Source of the DNA: UBA1206 sp045600105
Lineage (GTDB): Bacteria > Bacillota > Clostridia > Oscillospirales > CAG-382
Assembly: GCA_045600105.1 (NCBI GenBank)
Contig: JAZRXG010000023.1
Coordinates: forward strand, 1-34,741
DNA length: 34,741 bases
Reading direction: 5' to 3'
A model generated the notes under the pieces. It saw only the letters and a list, made by a program, of their open reading frames with translations, did not search any database and was not told the DNA's origin. The stretch's first letter is position 1. Every line of letters starts with the position of its first letter. Shown piece after piece: positions 1-6,448 of the stretch. Position numbers and translations under genes: made by a program.

Positions 1-175
1 TTGGCCCACAGAACGACATGGCTACGATCCGTCTTCTTACCAGCTCGCGCCGGTTCACCCATGCGTCGCCGAACGCCGAGACCATATCTCTCGAACCGAC
101 GAAAATATGCTCATGGGACAGGGTAACGCCCATCTTTTCGACCGGAATACGCCCTGTTACGGTTTCCAGAACCAT
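1..175 (-). CDS. Phosphotriesterase-family metal hydrolase, N-terminal part (cut by window edge)
   Basis: This reading frame starts at an ATG (position 175) and stays open to the window edge, giving 58 residues. The start has a strong GGGGAGGAAG ribosome binding site. The N-terminus contains a TVTGRIP stretch followed by GVTLSHEHIFVG, the strand plus HxH metal-binding motif that opens phosphotriesterase-family amidohydrolases (Php/PTE, often lactonases). It lies 34 nt downstream of the fusion gene on the same strand, so the two probably share a transcript. The family assignment rests on this short N-terminus only; the substrate cannot be inferred, and the other metal ligands lie outside the window. 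Confidence 0.75.
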   Translation of the reverse strand, partial: MVLETVTGRIPVEKMGVTLSHEHIFVGSRDMVSAFGDAWVNRRELVRRRIVAMSFCGP

Positions 176-209
176 GCTTCTTCCTCCCCTGCCGACCGAC
201 TGCACGGCC

Positions 210-2762
210 TCACGCGGTCACGATGGACGCGGCTTCCTGCAGCTTCAGCGAATCGATCGCCATTTCGCGGAGCTTGTATTTGAGAATCTTACCGGCGGCG
301 TTCATCGGGAAGGAATCGACGAATCTGACGTAGCGCGGAACCTTGTGCTTTGCCATGTTGGCGAGAACGTAGCTCTTGAGCTCGTCCTCGGTCATCGTTT
401 CGCCTTCCTTGAGTATCACGCAGGCGCAGATCTCTTCGCCGTACTGCTTGTCGGGAACGCCGACGACCTGCACGTCGCTGACCTTCGGGTGGGTATAAAT
501 GAAATCCTCAAGCTCTTTCGGGTATATGTTTTCACCGCCGCGGATTATCATGTCCTTGATACGTCCGGTTATGCGGTAGTTGCCGTCCTCAACGCGTCTC
601 GCAAGGTCGCCGGTGTGGAGCCAGCCGTCCTTGTCGATGGCAAGCTTGGTGGCGTGCGGCATCTTGTAGTAGCCCTTCATGACGTTGTAGCCTCTGGCGA
701 CGAACTCGCCGTCCACTCCGTCGGGTACCTCCTTGCCCGTTTCGGGGTCGACTATCTTACACTCGACGCCGAACATCGCGCTGCCGACTGTGTTGACTCT
801 CACGTCGATGGGGTCGGTGGTCTTGGACATGGTGCAGCCGGGGGAAGCCTCGGTCTGACCATAGGTGATGCAGATATCCTTCATGTGCATCTTTTCAATG
901 ACTTCCGCCATGACCTTCGCGGGGCAGGGAGAGCCCGCCATGATACCCGTTCTCATGTGCGAGAAATCGGTCTTTTCGAAGTCGGCGTGAGACATCATCG
1001 CGATGAACATCGTGGGGACACCGTGGAACGCGGTGATTTTTTCTTTGTTGATGCAGTCGAGCGCCACGCGCGGAGAGAAATAGGGGATGGGCGACATCGT
1101 CGTGCCGTGGGTGGCGGCGGCGGTCATCGCAAGCACCATGCCGAAGCAATGGAACATCGGGACCTGTATCATCATTCTGTCGGCGGTGGAAAGGTCAAGG
1201 CAGTCGCCTATGTTCTTGCCGTTGTTGACCACATTGTAATGGGTGAGCATGACACCCTTGGGGAATCCCGTGGTGCCGGACGTGTACTGCATATTGCATA
1301 CGTCGTATTTCGAAATGCCGGCGGCTCTTCTGTATACCTCTTCCATAGGGGTGTGCTGCGCGAACGTGAGCGCCTGCTGCCAGGTGAGGCAGCCCTTCTG
1401 CTCAAAGCCGACGGTTATGACGTTGCGTAAGAAGGGAAGACGCTTGGAATGAAGCGGCTGACCCGGATGATTGTTCTCGAGTTCGGGAACGAGGTAGGAA
1501 ATTATCTCGCCGTACTTGGAATCCTTGTAACCTTCGGTGAGGACGAGCGTGTGGGTGTCCGACTGACGGAGCAGGTATTCGAGCTCGTACTGCTTGTAGG
1601 CGGTGTTGACCGAAACGAGCACCGCGCCTATCTTGGTGACCGCCCAGAACGAAATGAACCATTCGGGCACGTTGGTCGCCCAGACCGCGACGTGGTCGCC
1701 GCGTTTGACGCCGAGCGTGATGAGGGCGCGCGCGAACTCGTCAACGTCGTCGCGGAATTCGCGGTAGGTGCGTTTGTAGTCGCTCGTGGTGCAGCGGAAC
1801 GCGTACTGATCGGGGAGCTCCTCGACAAGTCTGTCGAGCACCTGCGGGAACGTGAGGTCGATGAGCTGCTCTTTTTCCCAGATATAATAGCCTTTTCCGT
1901 CCTTGCTCGGGATAAGGTGGCTTTTTGCGGAGTTTTTGTCGGCGTACTGCGACATATAGTTGACGAAATGGGGAAACACGATGCCCGCGTCAAGGAGGCT
2001 CGGCATCCATTTTTTGACCCATTCGAGCGAAATGTAACCTTCGTAGTTTATGGACGAAAGCGCCTGAACGGCTTCGTCGGCGGGGATGTCGCCGTCGCCC
2101 ATCAGACAGTATCTTACTTTTCCGTCAATGACGGTGGAATCCTTGAAATGAACGTGCTTGATGTATAAGCCGAGGTTCTGTACGGTCATCTCGGGCGATT
2201 CGCCGCCGTATCTCACGGTGTGGTGAACGTCCCAGAGCGCCCCCACGCTGTCGCTCGCGACGGAATTGAGGAGAGCGCGCAGCCTTGACGTGTCGGAATA
2301 GACGCCGTTGGTCTCGACGAGCAGGGTCACGCCCTGCATCGCGGCGTAGTCGGCAACGGAGGTCAGCACGTCATATACGGCACCGTCGTCTACCTTGCCT
2401 TCGGGGGCGATAACGTCGTCGCCGAGCACCCTGACGTAGGGGCAGCCCATTTTGCGGCAGGCGTCGATATATATCCTGAGCTCGCGGACGTTGGAATCGT
2501 ACTGCGTTCTGTCCTTCAGCGAGCATCCGCTCGAAATGCAGGGAATGGAAAGCCCCGTGCTGTTGAGGGTGCGGAGAGTTTTGGAAAGACGTTCCTCGGA
2601 GAAAGCGGGATAGGCGCCGTCGTAGATATCGACGCAGGGCATACCGTCCGAAACGCCGACACCGCGCAGCTCGATGCCGTCAAATCCTATATCCTTCGCC
2701 ATCGTGTAGATATCCGAAAACGAATATCCCGGGCACGCGAGTGTTGAAAACGAGATTTTCAT
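210..2762 (-). CDS. Fusion of sugar-phosphate isomerase/epimerase (TIM barrel) and acyl-CoA synthetase (AMP-binding)
   Basis: The product is 850 residues. Residues 1-275 resemble the xylose-isomerase-like TIM barrel family, with a plausible metal set of Glu150 (LLVETN), Asp178 (WDVHH), His205 (HVHFKD) and Glu247. Residues 300-850 are an AMP-forming acyl-CoA synthetase with all core motifs: YTSGTTGFPKG at 493, YGQTEAS at 634, GWLHTGD at 713, GRIKDMIIRGGENIYPKE near 733 and the catalytic Lys825 in NAAGKILK. The ligase half is closest to medium- or long-chain fatty acyl-CoA ligases; the real substrate is unknown. No signal peptide is seen, so it should act in the cytoplasm. I chose the ATG at 2762, preceded by GGGGG, because the upstream extension to 2831 looks like untranslated leader. 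A consensus promoter and T-box-like leader lie upstream. The frame is open across the junction, so this is a true single-chain fusion in this sequence. Confidence 0.88.
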   Translation of the reverse strand: MKISFSTLACPGYSFSDIYTMAKDIGFDGIELRGVGVSDGMPCVDIYDGAYPAFSEERLSKTLRTLNSTGLSIPCISSGCSLKDRTQYDSNVRELRIYIDACRKMGCPYVRVLGDDVIAPEGKVDDGAVYDVLTSVADYAAMQGVTLLVETNGVYSDTSRLRALLNSVASDSVGALWDVHHTVRYGGESPEMTVQNLGLYIKHVHFKDSTVIDGKVRYCLMGDGDIPADEAVQALSSINYEGYISLEWVKKWMPSLLDAGIVFPHFVNYMSQYADKNSAKSHLIPSKDGKGYYIWEKEQLIDLTFPQVLDRLVEELPDQYAFRCTTSDYKRTYREFRDDVDEFARALITLGVKRGDHVAVWATNVPEWFISFWAVTKIGAVLVSVNTAYKQYELEYLLRQSDTHTLVLTEGYKDSKYGEIISYLVPELENNHPGQPLHSKRLPFLRNVITVGFEQKGCLTWQQALTFAQHTPMEEVYRRAAGISKYDVCNMQYTSGTTGFPKGVMLTHYNVVNNGKNIGDCLDLSTADRMMIQVPMFHCFGMVLAMTAAATHGTTMSPIPYFSPRVALDCINKEKITAFHGVPTMFIAMMSHADFEKTDFSHMRTGIMAGSPCPAKVMAEVIEKMHMKDICITYGQTEASPGCTMSKTTDPIDVRVNTVGSAMFGVECKIVDPETGKEVPDGVDGEFVARGYNVMKGYYKMPHATKLAIDKDGWLHTGDLARRVEDGNYRITGRIKDMIIRGGENIYPKELEDFIYTHPKVSDVQVVGVPDKQYGEEICACVILKEGETMTEDELKSYVLANMAKHKVPRYVRFVDSFPMNAAGKILKYKLREMAIDSLKLQEAASIVTA

Positions 2763-2849
2763 TAAAAAGACCCCCGAAAATAAAATAGCCGATATGAGCC
2801 GGAATATAAGGCTGCACATCGGACAACACACAAAATATCATCTTTTGAT

Positions 2850-3054
2850 TAAGCGTCCATCAACGCTTTCTCGGTGATAACGGTGAGAAGCCCGTCCGCG
2901 CCTGAGCCTTCAAGAAGGGTTCGGGCGGAAGCTCAAGGGTGAGTTCGTGAAACGTACCGATACTGCCTCGCACCGAACGGCAGCTCTCTGAAAAGCGGTT
3001 GCGTGCACTTTGTCCCTGTCACAGCCTGTAATGACGTATTGAACGTCGAACACG
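2850..3054 (-). promoter_or_regulatory. T-box-like leader RNA upstream of the fusion gene
   Basis: Read on the minus strand, this leader contains the hallmark Stem I pieces of tRNA-sensing T-box riboswitches: a 5' arm GACAGGGACAAAGTGCACGC, then CAGAGAG (2984-2990), the distal-loop GGTGCGA (2968-2974), and GAACTCACCCTTGAGC (2931-2946). In the usual register the triplet after GAA is the specifier, here CTC (Leu), at 2943-2941. The 3' part is odd: the canonical GGTGGTACCGCG antiterminator sequence is not seen, only GGCGCGGACGGG, and no clear terminator with a U-run follows. It may be a diverged or decayed T-box. Stem I recognition is fairly firm; function and specifier are tentative. Confidence 0.6.
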
Positions 3055-3060
3055 GAATTG

Positions 3061-3089
3061 ATTATAAATTATCGCAGCGAATTTGTCAA
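3061..3089 (-). promoter_or_regulatory. Consensus sigma-A promoter for the T-box-like leader and fusion operon
   Basis: On the minus strand, TTGACA (3089-3084) and TATAAT (3066-3061) are separated by exactly 17 bp. Transcription should start near 3054, just before the T-box-like leader. Confidence 0.85.
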
Positions 3090-3145
3090 GGCTTTTTTCA
3101 AAAACAATTAGTTCTAAATTTGTTCAAAAATTATTCAATTTTCTA

Positions 3146-3174
3146 TTGACATCTGTCGATGCCGGTTATATAAT
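3146..3174 (+). promoter_or_regulatory. Consensus sigma-A promoter for the 32-residue ORF
   Basis: TTGACA (3146-3151) and TATAAT (3169-3174) have a 17-bp spacer. It fires away from the fusion operon promoter, with about 57 bp between the two -35 boxes, and points at the small ORF starting at 3230. Confidence 0.85.
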
Positions 3175-3229
3175 TATAATGAACTGATAAAAAATTGTTC
3201 ATATTTCATTTCGAAACGGAGGGAGCGCG

Positions 3230-3328
3230 TTGCTTGCGACGGCTGCCGCGATTTTTGCCGCGGCTCTTCTTTTTGCGTCGTCCGTGACGATGTTCAGAAA
3301 ACGCGGAAAAAACAAAGAAACCGACTGA
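3230..3328 (+). CDS. Small predicted membrane protein, 32 residues, unknown function
   Basis: A TTG start follows a GGAGGG ribosome binding site with 6 nt spacing. The peptide has an Ala/Leu/Phe-rich hydrophobic stretch of about 20 residues (TAAAIFAAALLFASSVTM), then a basic tail FRKRGKNKETD. That is the shape of a single-pass membrane peptide with its C-terminus in the cytoplasm. The gene has a perfect promoter 56 nt upstream, and its stop codon sits inside a rho-independent terminator, so it forms a complete transcription unit. I do not recognise a family. Candidate roles such as a membrane-stress or regulatory small protein, or a type I toxin-like peptide, are speculation. Confidence 0.6.
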   Translation: MLATAAAIFAAALLFASSVTMFRKRGKNKETD

Positions 3329-3362
3329 AAAGAATTTGTCATTCTTCATCAGCCGGTTTTTT
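3318..3362 (+). terminator. Rho-independent terminator after the small ORF
   Basis: ACCG-A-CTGA and AAGAAT pair with ATTCTT and TCAG-C-CGGT, followed by six T. The stem sequence resembles the end hairpin of the multi-hairpin element at 10171-10459. Confidence 0.8.
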
Positions 3363-3392
3363 GCGCCATAGCAGGGAATAATCGAAAAGTCA

Positions 3393-3430
3393 ACAAAAAA
3401 ATCACCGCGCGTCGAAAAAAACGCACGGTG
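3393..3430 (-). terminator. Rho-independent terminator of the histidine phosphatase gene
   Basis: On the minus strand CACCGTGCGT pairs with ACGCGCGGTG around a T-rich loop and is followed by ATTTTTTTG. It lies about 40 nt after the stop codon. Confidence 0.8.
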
Positions 3431-3472
3431 AAAACGTCGTGTAAGACGTCGGCGGACGCCGTTCCGGGCAAT

Positions 3473-4135
3473 TTATCTGTTGTTGTGCCGAAGCCCCGCA
3501 AGGTCGATGTGGAACGTGGCGCCGATGCCCTTGCACATCGGGATGACGCGGTCACCGTGCTCGGGGTAGCGCGGAGTGTTGCCGAAGCTGAAGGTCGAAA
3601 TGCTCGTCGTCGGCAGGGAAATGTCGGTGAATCCGAGCTCGGCGGGGCGCATGAGCAGGTGGCTTATCCACGCGGAGCCGAATCCGCCGTGGCAGAACAC
3701 GGCGATCTTCGAGTGGTTGGGCTCGACGACGCGGTACATCAGTCCTTCGCGCACATAGCCGAGGGAAGCAAGGAATTCGTCCGAGCTTTTTATCATTTTT
3801 TCTATCGCGCCGTTGCGCGGAACATTGGAAAAGTCGGTGTAATCTTCAACGCCGTTCGTGAACGAGCAGCGGTACGACATATTTCCGGGGCGGTTGTTGG
3901 GCGCCATGTAGTCCATCGATTCGGCGGTCCACGGAAGGACGGTGTAGTCCATGCCTTTGATTTCGCAGGTGGGCGTCGCGGTGTCTATCGCTCTGCCGAG
4001 CGGAGACGTGTAAATTTTGTCGATCTCCACGTCCTTGAGATACGCGGCAAGCGCTCTCGCTTCTTCCCGGCCGAATTCGGTTATGGTGTTGTGCGCGTAG
4101 TCGGGGTCCGCGTGGCGTATGATGTAAAGCAGCAT
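3473..4135 (-). CDS. Histidine phosphatase family protein (phosphoglycerate mutase-like)
   Basis: The 220-residue protein begins MLLYIIRHADPDY, the RHG-type signature with catalytic His8 and phosphate-binding Arg7. A second Arg lies in SPLGRAID near residue 48, and a second core His is in FCHGG (His149). These identify a phosphohistidine-intermediate phosphatase or mutase of the branch-2 type. Length fits the family. No signal peptide is present, so it is cytoplasmic. The substrate cannot be inferred. The ATG at 4135 has a GTGAGGAT ribosome binding site. It is divergent from the PHP gene at 4218, forming a small cluster of phosphoester-cleaving enzymes with the next two genes. Confidence 0.9.
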   Translation of the reverse strand: MLLYIIRHADPDYAHNTITEFGREEARALAAYLKDVEIDKIYTSPLGRAIDTATPTCEIKGMDYTVLPWTAESMDYMAPNNRPGNMSYRCSFTNGVEDYTDFSNVPRNGAIEKMIKSSDEFLASLGYVREGLMYRVVEPNHSKIAVFCHGGFGSAWISHLLMRPAELGFTDISLPTTSISTFSFGNTPRYPEHGDRVIPMCKGIGATFHIDLAGLRHNNR

Positions 4136-4166
4136 TTTTTTATCCTCACTTTTTTGTTTTTTTCTA

Positions 4167-4194
4167 TTGCATATTTCCGAAAAAATGATAAAAT
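4167..4194 (+). promoter_or_regulatory. Probable promoter of the PHP gene at 4218
   Basis: TTGCAT (4167-4172) and TAAAAT (4189-4194) are separated by 16 bp, about 24 nt before the start codon. It is less close to consensus than the other promoters here. Confidence 0.5.
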
Positions 4195-4217
4195 CAATGT
4201 GAAAAGAGGCGTCATAT

Positions 4218-4907
4218 ATGAAATTATACGATTTTCACGTTCATACCAAAGGAATATCGAGATGCAGCCATCTGACCTACACCGAGCTCTGCGAGCATCT
4301 TCTCCGCGACGGCGTCGACGGTTTCGTGCTGACGAACCATTACGCGCCCTATCACGCGGTGAAGCCTTATGACGAATGGCTGAAGAAATACGTTGACGAA
4401 TATTATCTTACGGCGTCCGAAGCCGAAAGAGTGGGACTCAAGGCGTTTTTCGGCATCGAGGTAACGCTCCCCGGACCGCGTGACTTTCTGATATACGGAG
4501 TGAAGCCCGAAAGCGTGCTTGAGACCGACGGTATGCTTTTCGACTACTCGCTTGAAGAGCTTTACGCCTACGCACATTCGCAGAACGCCGTGCTCATCCA
4601 CGCTCATCCGTACAGAGGCGGATGCGTTCCGGCAGACCCCGCGTTTATCGACGGCGTCGAGATCAACTGCCATCCCGTCTATATGGACAGCCGCGAAGCT
4701 GACGTCAGGGCTTACGCCGAAAAGTACGCTCTTCGTCTTTCCTGCGGGAGCGACTACCACGGCGACGTTTACAAGGCGCACTGCGGCGTATATCTGCCCG
4801 ACGAGATACAGACCGAATCCCGGATAGCGGAATATTTCCGCACCACTCAGCCCGAACTGCTCACCCACGTCATCGACAAGGAGCTTGCCAAAAAAACGAT
4901 GGGCTGA
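4218..4907 (+). CDS. PHP-domain phosphoesterase
   Basis: The 229-residue protein carries the ordered metal-binding motifs of the PHP (polymerase and histidinol phosphatase) fold: HVHT at 7-10, His41 in TNHYAP, Glu81 in GIEV, His128/His130 in HAHPYR, and Asp179/His181 in GSDYH. These support a trinuclear metal phosphoesterase, possibly acting on nucleotides, phosphosugars or another small phosphate ester; the substrate is unknown. It is cytoplasmic by sequence. The ATG at 4218 follows AGAGG. It is shorter than the typical histidinol phosphatase HisK. Its stop codon directly abuts the convergent second PHP gene. Confidence 0.87.
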   Translation: MKLYDFHVHTKGISRCSHLTYTELCEHLLRDGVDGFVLTNHYAPYHAVKPYDEWLKKYVDEYYLTASEAERVGLKAFFGIEVTLPGPRDFLIYGVKPESVLETDGMLFDYSLEELYAYAHSQNAVLIHAHPYRGGCVPADPAFIDGVEINCHPVYMDSREADVRAYAEKYALRLSCGSDYHGDVYKAHCGVYLPDEIQTESRIAEYFRTTQPELLTHVIDKELAKKTMG

Positions 4908-5705
4908 TCATTTCGATCTGTCTTTTATCGTGTCGAGTCTGTCGGTGACGGTGATGCCGAGGGAGGACGCGAATTCTTCGATGACGTATCTGTCCGACAC
5001 GGCAAGGTCGTCGGGTGAATGAGCGTCGGTGCCTATCACGGCGACGTTGCCGACTTCTTTCGCCACGTTCCAGAATTTTTCATAAGGGTAGCGGCATCTC
5101 GTTTCACCGAAGAGCTCAAGCAGCCCTCTTCTTCCGCGCATACAGCTCATGTTGAGCTCGAGCGCCACACCGTTCTTTTTCGCGCATTCGCACATATCGT
5201 ACGCGGCTTTTTCGGCGTTTTTCGTCCACGGCGTTCTGAAGGAATACATATCCGGATGCGCGTAGACCGAAAACAGTCCGCTTTCAAGCGCTTCAAGCGC
5301 GAAACGGCGGTAACGCGCGACGTATTCCGAATACGAATTTATCTTCAGCGGATGATCGGTGCCGCCTTTGAAATAAGTGGCGTGATTCCCGAAAATGAGG
5401 TAATCGACCTTTCCGCTTTCGAGAAGCGAACGGTAATATCCCTCAAAACGGCGCGACCACTCGCACTCGAATCCGAGGAATATCTCCATTTTTCCGCGGT
5501 ATTCGTTCTGAAGCCTTCTTACCGAGGCAAGGTACGTTTCAAGCTCGCCGAACGAGCCTCTTATCCTGCCGTCTATTCCCGGCAGAATGACGTGGTCGGA
5601 TATCCCGAGCCCGTTGTAGCCTTCTTCAAAAGCCTTTGCCGCGTAGTCGTCCTCGGTCATTACGGCGTGCTTGCAGCGGTATGTATGCGTATGATAATTG
5701 TACAT
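4908..5705 (-). CDS. PHP-family histidinol-phosphatase-like protein
   Basis: The 265-residue product begins MYNYHTHTYRCKHA and shows HTHT at 5-8, His38 in SDH, Glu80 in GFECEW, His108 in GNH, His150 in YAHPD, and Asp227/His229 in GTDAHS, matching HisK/HisJ-type PHP histidinol phosphatases. With no other histidine genes nearby, a general phosphoesterase role is equally possible. An in-frame ATG at 5726 would add seven residues. I prefer 5705 because the promoter at 5738-5766 predicts a transcript start near 5731, leaving almost no leader for 5726, and GGTGA sits 7 nt before 5705. The gene ends exactly where the convergent gene ends, with no terminator between. Confidence 0.85.
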   Translation of the reverse strand: MYNYHTHTYRCKHAVMTEDDYAAKAFEEGYNGLGISDHVILPGIDGRIRGSFGELETYLASVRRLQNEYRGKMEIFLGFECEWSRRFEGYYRSLLESGKVDYLIFGNHATYFKGGTDHPLKINSYSEYVARYRRFALEALESGLFSVYAHPDMYSFRTPWTKNAEKAAYDMCECAKKNGVALELNMSCMRGRRGLLELFGETRCRYPYEKFWNVAKEVGNVAVIGTDAHSPDDLAVSDRYVIEEFASSLGITVTDRLDTIKDRSK

Positions 5706-5737
5706 TCCCAAATCACCGTACTTCATTATTCACCCGG

Positions 5738-5766
5738 ATTTTATCACATTTTGTTCCTTTCGTCAA
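5738..5766 (-). promoter_or_regulatory. Promoter of the PHP gene at 4908-5705
   Basis: On the minus strand TTGACG (5766-5761) and TAAAAT (5743-5738) have a 17-bp spacer. The position supports the internal start at 5705. The rest of the 5767-5900 gap shows only AT-rich sequence and no gene. Confidence 0.7.
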
Positions 5767-5903
5767 TAGACAGACGAAGGAACTTATTTTTTTATTTATA
5801 TGTTTTATTTATATGTCCGCGCACCGCGCGGCGGGTGAAAACGCCGGGTAACGGGACGGCTTGATTTTTTTTGCAAATTTAATCTTTATTTACATATTAT
5901 CTC

Positions 5904-5932
5904 TTGACATTTATATTTAATATATATATAAT
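5904..5932 (+). promoter_or_regulatory. Consensus promoter of the MarR-ABC exporter operon
   Basis: TTGACA (5904-5909) and TATAAT (5927-5932) are separated by 17 bp. The -10 box runs straight into the inverted repeats thought to bind the MarR protein. Confidence 0.88.
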
Positions 5933-5958
5933 TAGCCCGACTAATGCGGCTGATTAGT
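5931..5958. promoter_or_regulatory. Candidate MarR operator (three ATTAG/CTAAT half-sites)
   Basis: ATTAG (5931-5935), CTAAT (5941-5945) and ATTAG (5953-5957) form two overlapping inverted repeats: ATTAG-N5-CTAAT and ACTAAT-N7-ATTAGT. They cover the -10 box end and the predicted transcription start, so a bound regulator would block transcription of its own operon. Confidence 0.6.
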
Positions 5959-5998
5959 TGCAAAATAAAATGTAATTCAAACAAGGAGAGTAAAGAAA

Positions 5999-6448
5999 AT
6001 GGCTAAAAGACTGAAAAACCGTAAACCCACCCCCACGATGCTTATCTTCGACGTCAACAAAATGTTCCACGACGAGATCACGAGCGTTGAAAAAGACATG
6101 CAGAACAGCTGCCGTTCCATCGTTTATTATCTGTCTCTTGAAGACGGCGTGAGCCAGCTCAGACTTTCGCAGCTTACTCACCTCAAGCCCCCCACGATAT
6201 CCATCACCCTCAGAGCGATGGAAGCCGACGGCTACGTTGAGCGTAAGATAGACGAAAACGACAAACGTCAGGTCAACGTCTACCTCACCCCCAAGGGAAA
6301 GAGACACGACGAAAAGATGAGAAACTGCGTGAACGAATTTGAAAATAAGGCAATGCGTGGATTCACGGAAGAAGAAAAGGAGACACTCGAAAATCTCCTT
6401 ACACGCATGAAGGATAACCTCAGCGGAGAAGAAAAAACCGAAGAATGA
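5999..6448 (+). CDS. MarR-family transcriptional regulator of the ABC exporter operon
   Basis: The 149-residue protein has a winged helix-turn-helix: LRLSQLTHLKPPTISITLRA is the recognition-helix region and VERKIDENDKRQVNVYLTPKG the wing, as in MarR-type dimeric repressors that respond to small ligands. The ATG at 5999 follows AAGGAGAG. The stop codon overlaps the start of the first ABC gene (ATGA), so the three genes are translationally coupled. The operator-like repeats at 5931-5958 suggest autorepression, with the operon induced when a toxic compound or drug binds the regulator. The ligand is unknown. Confidence 0.9.
   Translation: MAKRLKNRKPTPTMLIFDVNKMFHDEITSVEKDMQNSCRSIVYYLSLEDGVSQLRLSQLTHLKPPTISITLRAMEADGYVERKIDENDKRQVNVYLTPKGKRHDEKMRNCVNEFENKAMRGFTEEEKETLENLLTRMKDNLSGEEKTEE

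Noticed and set aside
2763..2831. N-terminal extension of the fusion protein to 2831
   Set aside because: The extra 23 residues have no ribosome binding site, do not fit the TIM-barrel family start and lie in the leader.
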